A stretch of DNA of 64,000 nucleotides from Adhaeribacter swui (GTDB taxonomy: Bacteria > Bacteroidota > Bacteroidia > Cytophagales > Hymenobacteraceae). The stretch spans positions 1,054,001 through 1,118,000 of the forward strand of contig NZ_CP055156.1 of the NCBI RefSeq assembly GCF_014217805.1, written 5' to 3'. The notes under the pieces were generated by a model. It did not search any database. It was not told the DNA's origin and was given only the letters and a program-made list of their open reading frames with translations. A program made the position numbers and the translations under genes. Of the stretch, positions 1 to 8,472 are shown piece after piece; within the stretch, counting starts at the first letter, position 1; every line of letters starts with the position of its first letter.

Positions 1-1
1 C

Positions 2-394
2 CGCCAGGTCAACCACTTAAAAGGCCAAACCATAAGCGATATAGCCTTAAATATTGACATTGCCCCCACTATTCTGAAGTTAGCCAACCAACCAGTGCCC
101 GCGAGAATGCAAGGTCTGGATTTAATGGCCGTAGCCGCGCATAAACCCGGAACATCCCGGCAAGATTTCTTTTACGAGCATACCTTTGCAGGAAGCCCGC
201 GTTTGCCGAAGGTAGAAGGGGTGGTGAGCCGCGAAATAAAATACATGAATTTTATTGAATACGGTTACGAAGAATTGTACGACTTACTAAAGGATCCTTT
301 AGAAAAGCAAAACCTGGCAACTAACGCGGCTTATCAAAACCAGCTCCAAAAAATTCGTTTACAGTACCAAAAGTTAAAGCGGAAAGTTCAATAA
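2..394 (+). CDS. Sulfatase, C-terminal part (truncated by window edge)
   Basis: The reading frame is open from base 2 and ends at the TAA at 392-394, so only about 130 C-terminal residues are visible. The tail matches the end of bacterial sulfatases: an ALNIDIAPTIL segment (the usual 'DIaPTiLdlAG' region), then a GLDLM stretch, then EELYDLLKDPLEKQNLA, the typical 'eLYDLenDP.E..NLa' ending of arylsulfatases. Such enzymes hydrolyse sulfate esters, often on polysaccharides, in the periplasm or outside the cell. The catalytic formylglycine Cys/Ser motif lies upstream of the window, so substrate and activity cannot be judged. A strong terminator follows directly. Confidence 0.85.
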   Translation, partial: RQVNHLKGQTISDIALNIDIAPTILKLANQPVPARMQGLDLMAVAAHKPGTSRQDFFYEHTFAGSPRLPKVEGVVSREIKYMNFIEYGYEELYDLLKDPLEKQNLATNAAYQNQLQKIRLQYQKLKRKVQ

Positions 395-400
395 TATTCT

Positions 401-446
401 CCGGATAAGTCTTGTTAAGCAGATTTAACAAGACTTATCCGGTTTT
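401..446 (+). terminator. Rho-independent terminator of the sulfatase
   Basis: A perfect 18-bp inverted repeat (401-418 with 425-442; left arm begins CCGGATAAGTC) encloses a 6-nt loop and is followed by TTTT. It begins 6 bases after the stop codon of the sulfatase. Confidence 0.9.
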
Positions 447-1080
447 AAATTTAAAGTGCCATCATTGTTACAAAATACCTCAAAAGCTTACTTGTCTTCT
501 TAAAGAATAATCTAATTTAAAGCCCTTCTTAAAAAAATCAACCTTTCAATCAGTTCTGAATATAAATTTAAACAACTCTGTTGTAAGAGTTTAATTAGTG
601 GTTAAACCATTCAAAAATTAAATTTTAGTTTTTTTTCACCCCAAATGAATAAAGGCGGGTCTCTATAAGCAGAAAGACTTAAAGTCTACCCAGATTTAGC
701 GCTAATCTTTAAACATCCATACTGAAGTCGGTTTGTACTAAAGAAGGGGAAGTAGGGTAAAGCACATTACTTTTGCTGGAAGAAAACAGTTCGTCTTTTC
801 AAATTTCTTCCTTTAAAAGTAAAAAGGTGTAGCCTGATGAATGGTGAATGGTTGGCTACACCCTTTACTAAACAAAGTATCGGGTTTAAATAAAAACCGC
901 TACTTACTTCTCTGGCTAATTGGAAGTGGTGCTCCGGTTAACCTGGTACAAATCGACCTTCTTTTATTTTTTGTGGCTTTGGCGTTATTTAACGCCCGGC
1001 ATGGTTGTAAACGTAATTTTTTAAATTTTTAAAATTCCAGCTTCCACGCTTTTTCTTTCAATACTTTTTCTAAAGTAAAC
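447..1080. other. Gene-free stretch with one hairpin
   Basis: I see no convincing gene. The only candidate, a 63-codon frame at 841-1032, has no recognisable family, no ribosome site and an AT-rich composition like the flank. A 9-bp perfect inverted repeat GGTGTAGCC (826-834) / GGCTACACC (854-862) is present. The same GGTGTAGCCTGAT word recurs near 48367, so it may be a fragment of a dispersed repeat. Confidence 0.5.
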
Positions 1081-2022
1081 TTAAACCGTAACTACCAGTT
1101 TGCCTTTGGTTTTGCCAGTTTCTATTTGGGCGCTGGCTTTAGGTAAATCGCTGAACGGGAAAGTAAGCGATACGTGGGCTTTTAAAATGCCTTGCTTCAG
1201 TAAAGCCGCCAGTTGCTGCATATCGTCGCCGCTGGATTGTACTAAAAAGAAAAACCCGTTTACATTTTTGGCTTGGGCTTGTTCCGTAACCGTATCGGCC
1301 ATACCGCTGGGAATGGTAATGAGCGTACCACCGGATTTTATTACTTGCAAGGAGCGGGCAATGTTATCGCCGCCTAAGGTGTCCAGCACCAGGTCTACCT
1401 CCTGCACTTCGTCTTCAAAACGCTGGGTTTGGTAATCAATGTGCTCGTCAGCACCCAGGCTCAACACAAAATCCCGGTTAGCCGCCGAAGAAGTGCCGAT
1501 GACGTACGCGCCCAAATGTTTGGCCAATTGCACGGCAAAATGCCCTACTCCACCAGCCGCCGCATGAATTAAAACTTTTTGCCCCGGCGATACGGTAGCT
1601 TTATGCACAAAGGCCTGGTAAGCAGTTAAGGCCGCCAGGGTAGCGGCGGCAGCTTCTTCGTAAGTGATATTAGCGGGTTTTAAGGCCAGGTGCGCGGCCG
1701 GAGCCGCTACGTATTCGGCGTAGGCCTGGCCGTGGCCCGGAAAGTTAACCATGCCAAATACTTCGTCGCCTTTTTTAAAATTTGTTACGTTTTCGCCTAC
1801 TTCGGTTACTACGCCTGCTATATCCCAGCCCAGAATTATGGTGGGCAATTCTTTTAAACGGCCAGCCATGCCTTTGCCCGAACGGCTTTTGGCATCTACG
1901 GGGTTTAAACTAATGGCTTTTACCTGCACTAATACTTCGTCGGGTTTTATAACCGGGGTTTCTATGGTCGCGGGCACCAGTTGGTCAGGGCCGCCAAAAC
2001 CGTTTAATACAAATGCTTTCAT
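1081..2022 (-). CDS. Zinc-independent NADPH:quinone reductase-type MDR oxidoreductase
   Basis: A 313-residue medium-chain dehydrogenase/reductase of the quinone oxidoreductase (QOR) group. These reduce quinones or enals with NADPH in the cytoplasm. The N-terminal GroES-like domain runs to about residue 115 and contains GWDIAGVVTEVG (65-76). The Rossmann domain carries the nucleotide loop AAAGGVG at 154-160, followed by LGADEHIDY. No catalytic-zinc Cys/His set is visible, as expected for QOR. The length is normal for the family. The gene is divergent from an AraC regulator 95 bp away and is probably its target. The true substrate is unknown. Confidence 0.88.
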   Translation of the reverse strand: MKAFVLNGFGGPDQLVPATIETPVIKPDEVLVQVKAISLNPVDAKSRSGKGMAGRLKELPTIILGWDIAGVVTEVGENVTNFKKGDEVFGMVNFPGHGQAYAEYVAAPAAHLALKPANITYEEAAAATLAALTAYQAFVHKATVSPGQKVLIHAAAGGVGHFAVQLAKHLGAYVIGTSSAANRDFVLSLGADEHIDYQTQRFEDEVQEVDLVLDTLGGDNIARSLQVIKSGGTLITIPSGMADTVTEQAQAKNVNGFFFLVQSSGDDMQQLAALLKQGILKAHVSLTFPFSDLPKASAQIETGKTKGKLVVTV

Positions 2023-2057
2023 TACTTTTTACTTTTAATCTTGGAACACTACAAAGT

Positions 2058-2109
2058 TGTACCAAAAAACCTAACTAACACTGGTATACTTTTTCGTTAA
2101 TTTGGTATA
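2058..2109. promoter_or_regulatory. Candidate AraC-type operator half-sites in divergent promoter region
   Basis: Two direct TGGTATA words start at 2082 and 2103, exactly 21 bp (two helical turns) apart. A reverse-oriented TGGTAC lies at 2058-2063 (TTGTACCAA on the plus strand). Direct half-sites 21 bp apart are the known arrangement for AraC-type monomers (araI1-I2). The position between the AraC gene and the oxidoreductase fits autoregulation plus control of the target. This is inference from spacing only. Confidence 0.4.
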
Positions 2110-2117
2110 ATTGCACC

Positions 2118-2990
2118 ATGAAGAAAGAAAGCCTGCACGAACCGTTTTCCATTGTTTTTGAAACTTTAGACAAAGATTCGCAACGGGAACACCAGCATCA
2201 TTTCTTCGAGCTGATATTTATTTTAGCGGGTACTGGCTACCAGTGTATCAACCAGCATCAATTTGCTTACCGGGCGGGGCACCTATTTTTGATTACGCCC
2301 GAAGATTGCCATTCTTTTGATATTCATACTACTACTGAGTTTTTCTTTTTGCGGTTTAATAATATTTACCTGAAGCAAAGCGGCTTGCATACCGATAACA
2401 TTCCGCGGTTGGAGTTTATTCTGCAAAATGCCAGTCACCAGCCAGGCTGTATTTTAAAAAACCAGGTAGATAAAACCTTGGTGCGCCCCATGGTAGAAGC
2501 TATTATCCGGGAACACGTGAACCGCGACTTGTACAACCAGGAACTGATTCAACAGTTGGTAAATACCTTAATTGTGGTGGTGGCGCGCAACATTGCCAAA
2601 TACCTGCCCGAGCAAGTACACACCGGTACCGACGACAAAGCGTTAACGATTATTAACTACATCCAGGATAATATTTACGCGCCGGAAAAAACGCGCGCCG
2701 AGGTTATTAGTCAGCATTTAGGTATTTCAGAAACGTATTTGGGCCGATTTTTTAAAAAACACACCGGCGAAACCTTGCAAAAGTATTTGATAAACTACCG
2801 GCTAAAATTAATTGAAGCGCGTTTGCAGCACAGCGATAAACGCATGCACGAAATTGCCGACGAGCTGGGCTTTACCGACGAAAGCCATTTAAACAAATTC
2901 TTCCGGAAGAACCGCGGCGTCAGCCCTTCGGAATTTCGCAAAGCTTTAACCAAACCGGTGTTGGTAAGTGCCGCCGTAATGGCAGAGTAA
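2118..2990 (+). CDS. AraC family transcriptional regulator
   Basis: A 290-residue regulator with an N-terminal cupin-like sensing domain (roughly 10-100, with HQHHFFELIFILAGTG and GHLFLITPEDCHSF) and a C-terminal double helix-turn-helix (about 190-285). The second helix-turn-helix carries the family signature IADELGFTDESHLNKFFRKN...SPSEFRK. The ligand is unknown. It is divergent from the quinone oxidoreductase gene, with candidate half-sites between them. The start at 2118 gives a normal-length N-terminal domain and lies immediately after the last half-site, consistent with autorepression. Confidence 0.92.
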   Translation: MKKESLHEPFSIVFETLDKDSQREHQHHFFELIFILAGTGYQCINQHQFAYRAGHLFLITPEDCHSFDIHTTTEFFFLRFNNIYLKQSGLHTDNIPRLEFILQNASHQPGCILKNQVDKTLVRPMVEAIIREHVNRDLYNQELIQQLVNTLIVVVARNIAKYLPEQVHTGTDDKALTIINYIQDNIYAPEKTRAEVISQHLGISETYLGRFFKKHTGETLQKYLINYRLKLIEARLQHSDKRMHEIADELGFTDESHLNKFFRKNRGVSPSEFRKALTKPVLVSAAVMAE

Positions 2991-3041
2991 ATAGCGGCGG
3001 CATTTTAAAATTTAAAAAAGCGGGGTATTGAATCCTGATTT

Positions 3042-3455
3042 CTACCGCAGCAATGCCCCAATGACTCCCGATAATACCGCCTGGCCAGCCAGGTAATACC
3101 AATAGCCATTTTTATAAGGTGGCACTTCCACGATTTTTGTTACTTCTTTCCCAGCTTCCATTTGTACGGGCAACTGTACGTCTAATTTATTCTTGTACCA
3201 CTTCGTGCCCGAAACATAATGAAAGGTATAATTACCAGTTGGTACATGATGAATAGTTAAGGATTTGACGTTCTTGTTATTTACGATTACCTGATTGTTT
3301 AAAGTAACCATAGTTTTCTCGGTTGGCCGGCCTGGTTTTAAAATAATGCTGCCGGTATTTGCCGCTTCTAACTGATAATTCAGGTGCAGGTTCCGGGAAC
3401 AAGAACTGGTAGTAATTACGGCCGCGACAAAAATTAAAAATTTAAATTTTTTCAT
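3042..3455 (-). CDS. Predicted small lipoprotein, unknown function
   Basis: A 137-residue protein with an N-terminal signal of lipoprotein type: KKFKF, a hydrophobic core, then TTSSC with the modified Cys at about residue 19. The mature part is polar and beta-rich, with VPTGNYTFHYVSG (a carboxypeptidase-regulatory or DUF2846-like beta-sandwich turn) and a final hydrophobic segment YWYYLAGQAVLSGVIGALL that could be membrane-associated. It is convergent with the AraC gene, 51 bp apart. I recognise no named family with certainty. Confidence 0.7.
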   Translation of the reverse strand: MKKFKFLIFVAAVITTSSCSRNLHLNYQLEAANTGSIILKPGRPTEKTMVTLNNQVIVNNKNVKSLTIHHVPTGNYTFHYVSGTKWYKNKLDVQLPVQMEAGKEVTKIVEVPPYKNGYWYYLAGQAVLSGVIGALLR

Positions 3456-3680
3456 TTTATTTGATTTATAGTGGTTGTTTATTCCTTTCTGAATCTGGTA
3501 TTTCTGGTTGGGTGCACATCTGCTTAGCTAAATCTCTTGCTAAAAATTACCGGCATTGGGTAAAGGCTGATGCTTTAAACGGGAGAGAATAACCCGGCCA
3601 AAGGCTATTGCAGGCAGAATAGTTTTTGATTTTTGTATTTAAAAAAGGTGGGTATTCTTATTTTATTCCTGACTTTCGCC

Positions 3681-4415
3681 TTAAATCCACACTTTAGCCT
3701 GTAAGGATCGGGCAGACAAAACTTCCTGGTTGAAGCCTTTCGTGATTAGCCAAACAGCTAAAATTATTTCGTAAGCAAATACCGGCAGCGCCAACAATAC
3801 GCCCTCTACCGATACCTGGCGGATAAGGCCAAACAGTTCCAGAAGTGAAGCCAGAAATATTAGCAGAGCACCAATTAACCCCATCAACGCCAGTTTTTTA
3901 GGGATAAGCCGGGAGCTGTAAAAAACAAGGCTATACAGAAAAGTATTAATGCCCAGCATAAAATTAGGCCCCAGCATAAAAGTATAATCGTGAACTGCTT
4001 TTAAGATAATGCCGGTTATTTGGTAATTAACCACATCCGGGGCAACGGCCTTGGTAAAGGTTTGGCTAAGAGTAAGCAGCGATAAAACACTAACTATACC
4101 AACAAGAATAAGAATAGCTTCCAGCACCCGGAAACACAAATAGGCCAGTCCCATGCTTTCGTTGAACTTTCGTAAATAAGGAAACAGCATAATGGCTGTT
4201 CCGGCTACGGTGGCTACGGTAAGTAATTCCAGGAAAGCTCCTAATACTATGAGATACGTGTTTTTAGCGCCTTGTACCAGGTAATCCGGGTGGTACAGGA
4301 TAGGTTCGTATAACTTTAAGGCAACTATAGCGGTTAGAGCCGCCGCTAAGTAAAACACCCCGGTAATTAATGCGGCTGTTTTATCTTTTTGTTTGCCAGT
4401 TTTAATTGTTTCCAT
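3681..4415 (-). CDS. DUF4386 family membrane protein
   Basis: A 244-residue integral membrane protein with about six hydrophobic segments. The opening TAALITGVFYLAAALTAIVALKLYEPIL and the central GLAYLCFRVLEAILILVGIVSVLSLL are characteristic of the DUF4386 family, whose function is not established. It lies 110 bp downstream of the Crp/Fnr-type gene on the same strand, so the two may be cotranscribed, and the regulator may control it. Confidence 0.85.
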   Translation of the reverse strand: METIKTGKQKDKTAALITGVFYLAAALTAIVALKLYEPILYHPDYLVQGAKNTYLIVLGAFLELLTVATVAGTAIMLFPYLRKFNESMGLAYLCFRVLEAILILVGIVSVLSLLTLSQTFTKAVAPDVVNYQITGIILKAVHDYTFMLGPNFMLGINTFLYSLVFYSSRLIPKKLALMGLIGALLIFLASLLELFGLIRQVSVEGVLLALPVFAYEIILAVWLITKGFNQEVLSARSLQAKVWI

Positions 4416-4525
4416 GTTGCTCCGGTATTAAATCAGAAGCAAAACTAGCGGTAAACAAACCGGCAAAAATTATCTTAAGATAATTAATACTTGTATAAAA
4501 CTTCAGGAGGTTAGGTAACGGCCAA

Positions 4526-5101
4526 TCAGGGTTTAACCGTAATTCTTTTTCGCATGCGGCTCAACGAAACAGGCGTAATACCCAGGTAGGTGGCAATATG
4601 ATTCAGCGGAACCCGGTTAAATAATTCCGGCCTTGTTTCCAGCAGTTTTAGGTAACGCATCTCCGGGCTCAGATTTTTAAAATTATCAAACGATACCTGA
4701 TTTTGCACTAGTAACTCCTTACTCATTTGCATAATCAGCGCTTCCAATTTAGGTACATTCCGGATCAACTTTTCACTTCGCTCCGCCGAACTTATCGCCA
4801 CCTCGCAATCTTCTTCGCAAGCCAGATAATATTCCGATGGTTGCTTGGTTAAATAACTTACCGGGTTAATGCCCTGGGTTTCATTATAAAATTCGGTAGT
4901 TCTTTCTTCCCCGTTCACGAGGTAATAGCTGCGTATACAACCTTTTAAAATAAAGTAGCATTCTTTCGCATATTCTCCTTCCGATAGTAGCAATGTCCCT
5001 TTTTTATAGGATATAATCTGATTTTGTTCATTAACCAGGTCTATTTCCTCCGGCGAAAGTGCAACGTAAGAAGTAATAAATTTAATAATTGGGTTTTCCA
5101 T
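4526..5101 (-). CDS. Crp/Fnr family transcriptional regulator
   Basis: A 191-residue regulator with a cyclic-nucleotide-binding beta-roll (about 20-115; YKKGTLLLSEGEYAKECYFILKGCIRSYY) and a short C-terminal winged helix (about 150-190; HIATYLGITPVSLSRMRKR). This short form is widespread in Bacteroidota. No Fnr-type N-terminal cysteine cluster is seen, so it does not look like an iron-sulfur oxygen sensor. The effector is unknown. The DUF4386 gene follows on the same strand. Confidence 0.9.
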   Translation of the reverse strand: MENPIIKFITSYVALSPEEIDLVNEQNQIISYKKGTLLLSEGEYAKECYFILKGCIRSYYLVNGEERTTEFYNETQGINPVSYLTKQPSEYYLACEEDCEVAISSAERSEKLIRNVPKLEALIMQMSKELLVQNQVSFDNFKNLSPEMRYLKLLETRPELFNRVPLNHIATYLGITPVSLSRMRKRITVKP

Positions 5102-5265
5102 TTATTTTACGGGTTGCGGGTAAGTCCGTAAAGGTAAAAAACCAGAACCGGTTAAATAGTATTTTAACTATACAAAAACCACGTATTTCGGCAAGTTTCT
5201 TCCAGAATTCTATAAATGCTACAAAATAGCCGGTTTAGCTAGCTTAGGCCAAATGTAAACAGACT

Positions 5266-5424
5266 CTAATCCTCTGTTTCGCCCAGCTCATCCGGTGCAT
5301 CAGTACTTTTACCTTTATCTTTATTCGCTTTTTTTTCAGCCAGCAGGCGCTTCTGGTGTTCTTGTTTTTCCTTAAATTCCTTCTGGCGCTGTTTCTTTTG
5401 CTGATCTCCTGATCTGGTTGTCAT
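5266..5424 (-). CDS. Small, highly charged protein (52 aa), unknown function
   Basis: An ATG (5424-5422) opens a 52-codon frame ending in TAG at 5268-5266. The product begins MTTRSGDQQKKQRQKEF, is dominated by Lys/Gln/Glu/Arg in the first two thirds, and ends acidic (DAPDELGETED). It is predicted helical, probably a single charged helix or coiled coil. The basic-then-acidic layout and clean frame argue for a real small gene, but no family is recognised and codon evidence is limited by length. Confidence 0.5.
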   Translation of the reverse strand: MTTRSGDQQKKQRQKEFKEKQEHQKRLLAEKKANKDKGKSTDAPDELGETED

Positions 5425-5460
5425 AGTCTGGTTTCGTTTGGTTAAATTTAGTCAGCTGCG

Positions 5461-5720
5461 GTTTAGCTAAACGGTATGCTTTATTACGAATAATACGCCC
5501 AGGAGATTGGCTTTTTTAAAATGCGTGGAAAGCATTTCTGGTGCGGATTTACTTCCGTACCTCCCTGGTATGCGTTGTACTGTTATGCGGAGAGTTCGCG
5601 TGAGCGGTCTCTCCGCATTTCTGGACAGCCAATCTCTGATTGGCGTATTGGGGAGTTTTGGTAAACGCCAATCAGAGATTGGCCGCACAAAAGTACTTAG
5701 AGCGCTGCGCTAACTCTAAG
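5461..5720. repeat. Array of perfect inverted repeats beside the TcmP island
   Basis: Four palindromic units occur in 260 bp. GTTTAGCTAAAC is at 5461-5472. A 10-bp repeat ATGCGGAGAG / CTCTCCGCAT is at 5585-5594 and 5609-5618. An 18-bp perfect repeat has arms 5629-5646 and 5665-5682, each arm itself containing the hairpin CCAATC-TCT-GATTGG. CTTAGAG / CTCTAAG is at 5696-5702 and 5714-5720. Overlapping frames here are by-products of the repeats. It marks the downstream edge of the AT-rich island. Confidence 0.75.
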
Positions 5721-5786
5721 CACAACAAAAAGGAATATAAATAATTTAATATTAAATATATAACAACAATAAGACTTATAGCTTAT

Positions 5787-6503
5787 TTATATTTCAGCAA
5801 ACTTAGGCATTGCATCATATGTCCTACCATTTAGCAAGCGTCCTGTGGCTTTTTTGTTGCGTCCGCCCCATTGCTTAAAGAAAAAAGCAACTCCGGCTTT
5901 CTCGCATTGGTTTTGAATATCAAGAACCCATTCTGCTCTCATAGGGCGAGGCTTACGGCCACTTTCTCCACCTACGATAACCCAGTCAACGTTTTTTAAA
6001 TTTAAATTAGATAATGGACCTATTAGCGGCTCCAAAGAAAGAAACTTAATCTTAGCATTAGTATTGCATAAATATTCAATTCTTTCTACAACGCGATCAT
6101 CTTCTACTGAAACACCCATCCAAATATTATTTGTCCATTTTAGCTCATGACTTAACTTTAATAAACGTTCAGCACGTTTAGTTAATACCTGAAATATATG
6201 TTGAGGGTTATCATTCATTACTTCAAATACTTGTTTTATAAAAGAAAATGGTATTTGATCATGAAACAAATCACTCATTGAATTAACAAAGACAATTTTA
6301 GGAGATTTCCAAGAATAAGGAATTTTTAAAGTATCTGGATGAATTCGTATAGCAAATGCATCTTTGTATTTATCTATACCCATAGCCTGTAAGCGATTAG
6401 CCATTACTTCAGCATAACAGAACTTACAACCAGCGGAGATCTTAGTGCAGCCTGTAGTTGGATTCCAGGTCAATTCGGTCCATTCTATACTTGACTGAGC
6501 CAT
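5787..6503 (-). CDS. Gp37/Gp68 (DUF5131) family three-Cys-motif protein
   Basis: A 238-residue member of the phage Gp37/Gp68 family (also DUF5131), a radical-SAM-like group. The N-terminus has the family signature WNPTTGC followed by Cys19-x6-Cys26-x2-Cys29, the probable Fe-S cluster ligands. Further family blocks are VNSMSDLFHDQIPF, FQVLTKRAERL, NIWMGVSVED, LSLEPLIGPL and VIVGGESGRKPRPM. The final FKQWGG block is also present. It lies 55 bp downstream of tcmP on the same strand, the standard pairing for this family. Base composition is clearly more AT-rich than the flanks, which suggests transfer. The reaction is unknown. Confidence 0.9.
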   Translation of the reverse strand: MAQSSIEWTELTWNPTTGCTKISAGCKFCYAEVMANRLQAMGIDKYKDAFAIRIHPDTLKIPYSWKSPKIVFVNSMSDLFHDQIPFSFIKQVFEVMNDNPQHIFQVLTKRAERLLKLSHELKWTNNIWMGVSVEDDRVVERIEYLCNTNAKIKFLSLEPLIGPLSNLNLKNVDWVIVGGESGRKPRPMRAEWVLDIQNQCEKAGVAFFFKQWGGRNKKATGRLLNGRTYDAMPKFAEI

Positions 6504-6558
6504 AATTTTTAATTCAAATTTACACTAAAATAATTAGCCACACACACTATAAACTAAT

Positions 6559-7668
6559 TTATTTAGCAACCCACTTAATTGTAACTACATCTTTCTTCTT
6601 AACCGCCTCATAATTTATTTTAGGAAACCTACTATCATAGGTAATCTTGCCCTTATTCTTCAAGGCAACTAAATGGTCTTTGGTGTGAGTACAGATGTGA
6701 GCCTTATCTATAGTGAATTCATATAATTCTAAATTCGTTATTGTCCCAGCCAATTTAATTTCTTCTTCTAATAATAGTTGAAATCTTTCAATCTTATTCA
6801 ACTTAAGTGGTTTAGGGAATAAAGATAATTGCTTTTCTACTGGCGCTAAATCATCATAAATATCAAAGTTAGCATCACCATTAATAGGGTTTTTCTTCCA
6901 AACAATGTCTAAGAATTTATCTACTGCTAAGAGGTGTTTAGCACCAAATACTAATCCATAAATATGTGTACCTTTTTTAATTGAAAAAGGATATAGTTTC
7001 AATTTAGAACCATCGGGAAGCTTTCGCTTAAGAGCGTGTACAACTTCTTGGTGAATAAATTTATAGGGGTTCTTTTTTAACTCATTTATATTTATAGGCA
7101 AATATTTCTGAAACTCTTTCTTTTCACCAAACCTCCAAATGTAAGAAGATGAGATAAAAAACAGAAAGTCCGTCTCTGAAAGCTTGTTTAATGCTTGAAA
7201 GTATTCATCAGCAGCAAATTTCACCCCATTCTGATCCAGAAAAACTAAGCTAGGATATTTGTTAATTTCAGGTAATAAAGTTTTAAATACTTCTTCAAAA
7301 TCTTTATTAAATATTTCATACTTTATTACTCTTCTTAAATCTCTATTAGAATCCAAATAAGTTTCCCAAGACGCTTTAAGTAAATCATATTTAGCAGCAT
7401 TGTACTCATTCAGATAAACTTTAACAGTAATTGTATTCTTGAAAATAATTTCTAGGAATTCCTTAACTACTTTTAAAATTCTTATTGGGCTTCCAGGTAC
7501 ATTGTTTTTATCATAACCAGTTCCAGCGAAAAAATCAAAAATGCAAATTGTTCTACCTGGTTTATGACAAAATACAGGAAGCCAAGCTTCAGCATACTTT
7601 TCAAATATTTCTAATTTAGCTAGGGTAGACTCATCAAATGGTTTATTATGTAAATTTATTCCAGGCAT
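6559..7668 (-). CDS. tcmP: Three-Cys-motif partner protein TcmP
   Basis: A 369-residue protein of the TcmP family, defined by its co-occurrence with the three-Cys (Gp37/Gp68) protein encoded just downstream. The N-terminal part looks like a Rossmann methyltransferase fold: motif I is DFFAGTG at 45-51, an acidic/polar strand VYLNEYN lies at 84-90, and a motif-IV-like LDQNG sits at 144-148. The C-terminal region is Lys-rich and may be a winged helix. Function is not established. Strong AT bias and repeat-bordered context suggest an acquired two-gene cassette. Confidence 0.88.
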   Translation of the reverse strand: MPGINLHNKPFDESTLAKLEIFEKYAEAWLPVFCHKPGRTICIFDFFAGTGYDKNNVPGSPIRILKVVKEFLEIIFKNTITVKVYLNEYNAAKYDLLKASWETYLDSNRDLRRVIKYEIFNKDFEEVFKTLLPEINKYPSLVFLDQNGVKFAADEYFQALNKLSETDFLFFISSSYIWRFGEKKEFQKYLPININELKKNPYKFIHQEVVHALKRKLPDGSKLKLYPFSIKKGTHIYGLVFGAKHLLAVDKFLDIVWKKNPINGDANFDIYDDLAPVEKQLSLFPKPLKLNKIERFQLLLEEEIKLAGTITNLELYEFTIDKAHICTHTKDHLVALKNKGKITYDSRFPKINYEAVKKKDVVTIKWVAK

Positions 7669-7842
7669 AAAGATTCCTATATACTCATCTTAACTAACAT
7701 CTTAATATTAGAACTTTATAATATAAAGACCTAATAAATTACTTGAAAAGTCCAGTTTTTTTAATTAACTACTTCCAAACAGCCGCCGCCAAACAAAGCA
7801 ACCTGCCAGCCTGTTTCAGTAATATCCTCAACTGCGAAAAAG

Positions 7843-8472
7843 ATGAATTATAGTCAATTAGCTTTTTCTGATGCCGCCAAAGAATTACAGCAGGAATTTG
7901 GGAGCCGGCAGCTTTACGAGCGCGTGGAAAAATACCACGTACAGGATGGCCTGACCGAGAATGAAATAAAGTTTATCGGGGCTCAGGATCATTTTTACAT
8001 GGCCACCATCGGCGAGAACGGCTACCCCTACATCCAACATCGTGGCGGACCCAAGGGTTTTGTAAAAGTACTGGATGTGCATACGCTGGCCTTCGTGGAT
8101 TTTTCGGGCAACCGGCAGTACATCTCCGTCGGCAACATCGAGACTAACCCGAATGTGGCGCTCATTATGGTGGCGTACCCGCACCGGGCCCGCCTGAAAA
8201 TATATGCCCAAGCCAAAGTAGTACAGATCACCGATGCGCCCGAACTGTTTGCCCAAATAGACCCCGCCGACTATAAACACCGGCCGGAGCGCATGCTGGT
8301 ACTCACGGTACAGGCTTACGATTGGAACTGTCCGCAGCACATTACCCCGCGCTACACCGCCGAAGAGCTGGAACCCACCTTCGCGGCCCAGCGCCAACGC
8401 CTCTCGGATTTAGAAGCAGAAAACCAAAAATTAAAAGCGGAACTGGAAAATTTAAAAATTGCCCCGAAATGA
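7843..8472 (+). CDS. Pyridoxamine 5'-phosphate oxidase-like FMN split-barrel protein
   Basis: A 209-residue protein with the flavin split-barrel fold (about 40-170). Recognisable blocks are FYMATIGENGYPYIQHRGGPKGFVKVLD and LAFVDFSGNRQYISVGNIETNPNVALIMV, then RLKIYAQAKVV. The C-terminal 30 residues form a predicted coiled coil (LSDLEAENQKLKAELENLKI). Members bind FMN or related cofactors; the substrate cannot be told. Its stop overlaps the next start (ATGA), so the two are translationally coupled. Confidence 0.88.
   Translation: MNYSQLAFSDAAKELQQEFGSRQLYERVEKYHVQDGLTENEIKFIGAQDHFYMATIGENGYPYIQHRGGPKGFVKVLDVHTLAFVDFSGNRQYISVGNIETNPNVALIMVAYPHRARLKIYAQAKVVQITDAPELFAQIDPADYKHRPERMLVLTVQAYDWNCPQHITPRYTAEELEPTFAAQRQRLSDLEAENQKLKAELENLKIAPK

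Noticed and set aside
841-1032. 63-codon plus-strand frame after the sulfatase
   Set aside because: No family match, no ribosome site; composition equals the intergenic flank.
5467-5713. Overlapping frames on both strands in the hairpin array
   Set aside because: They are open only because the inverted repeats lack stops; no start signals or protein features.
8322-8468. Upstream extension of the small acidic protein
   Set aside because: Lies in another frame of the FMN-binding protein gene; the ATGA-overlapping start explains the gene better.
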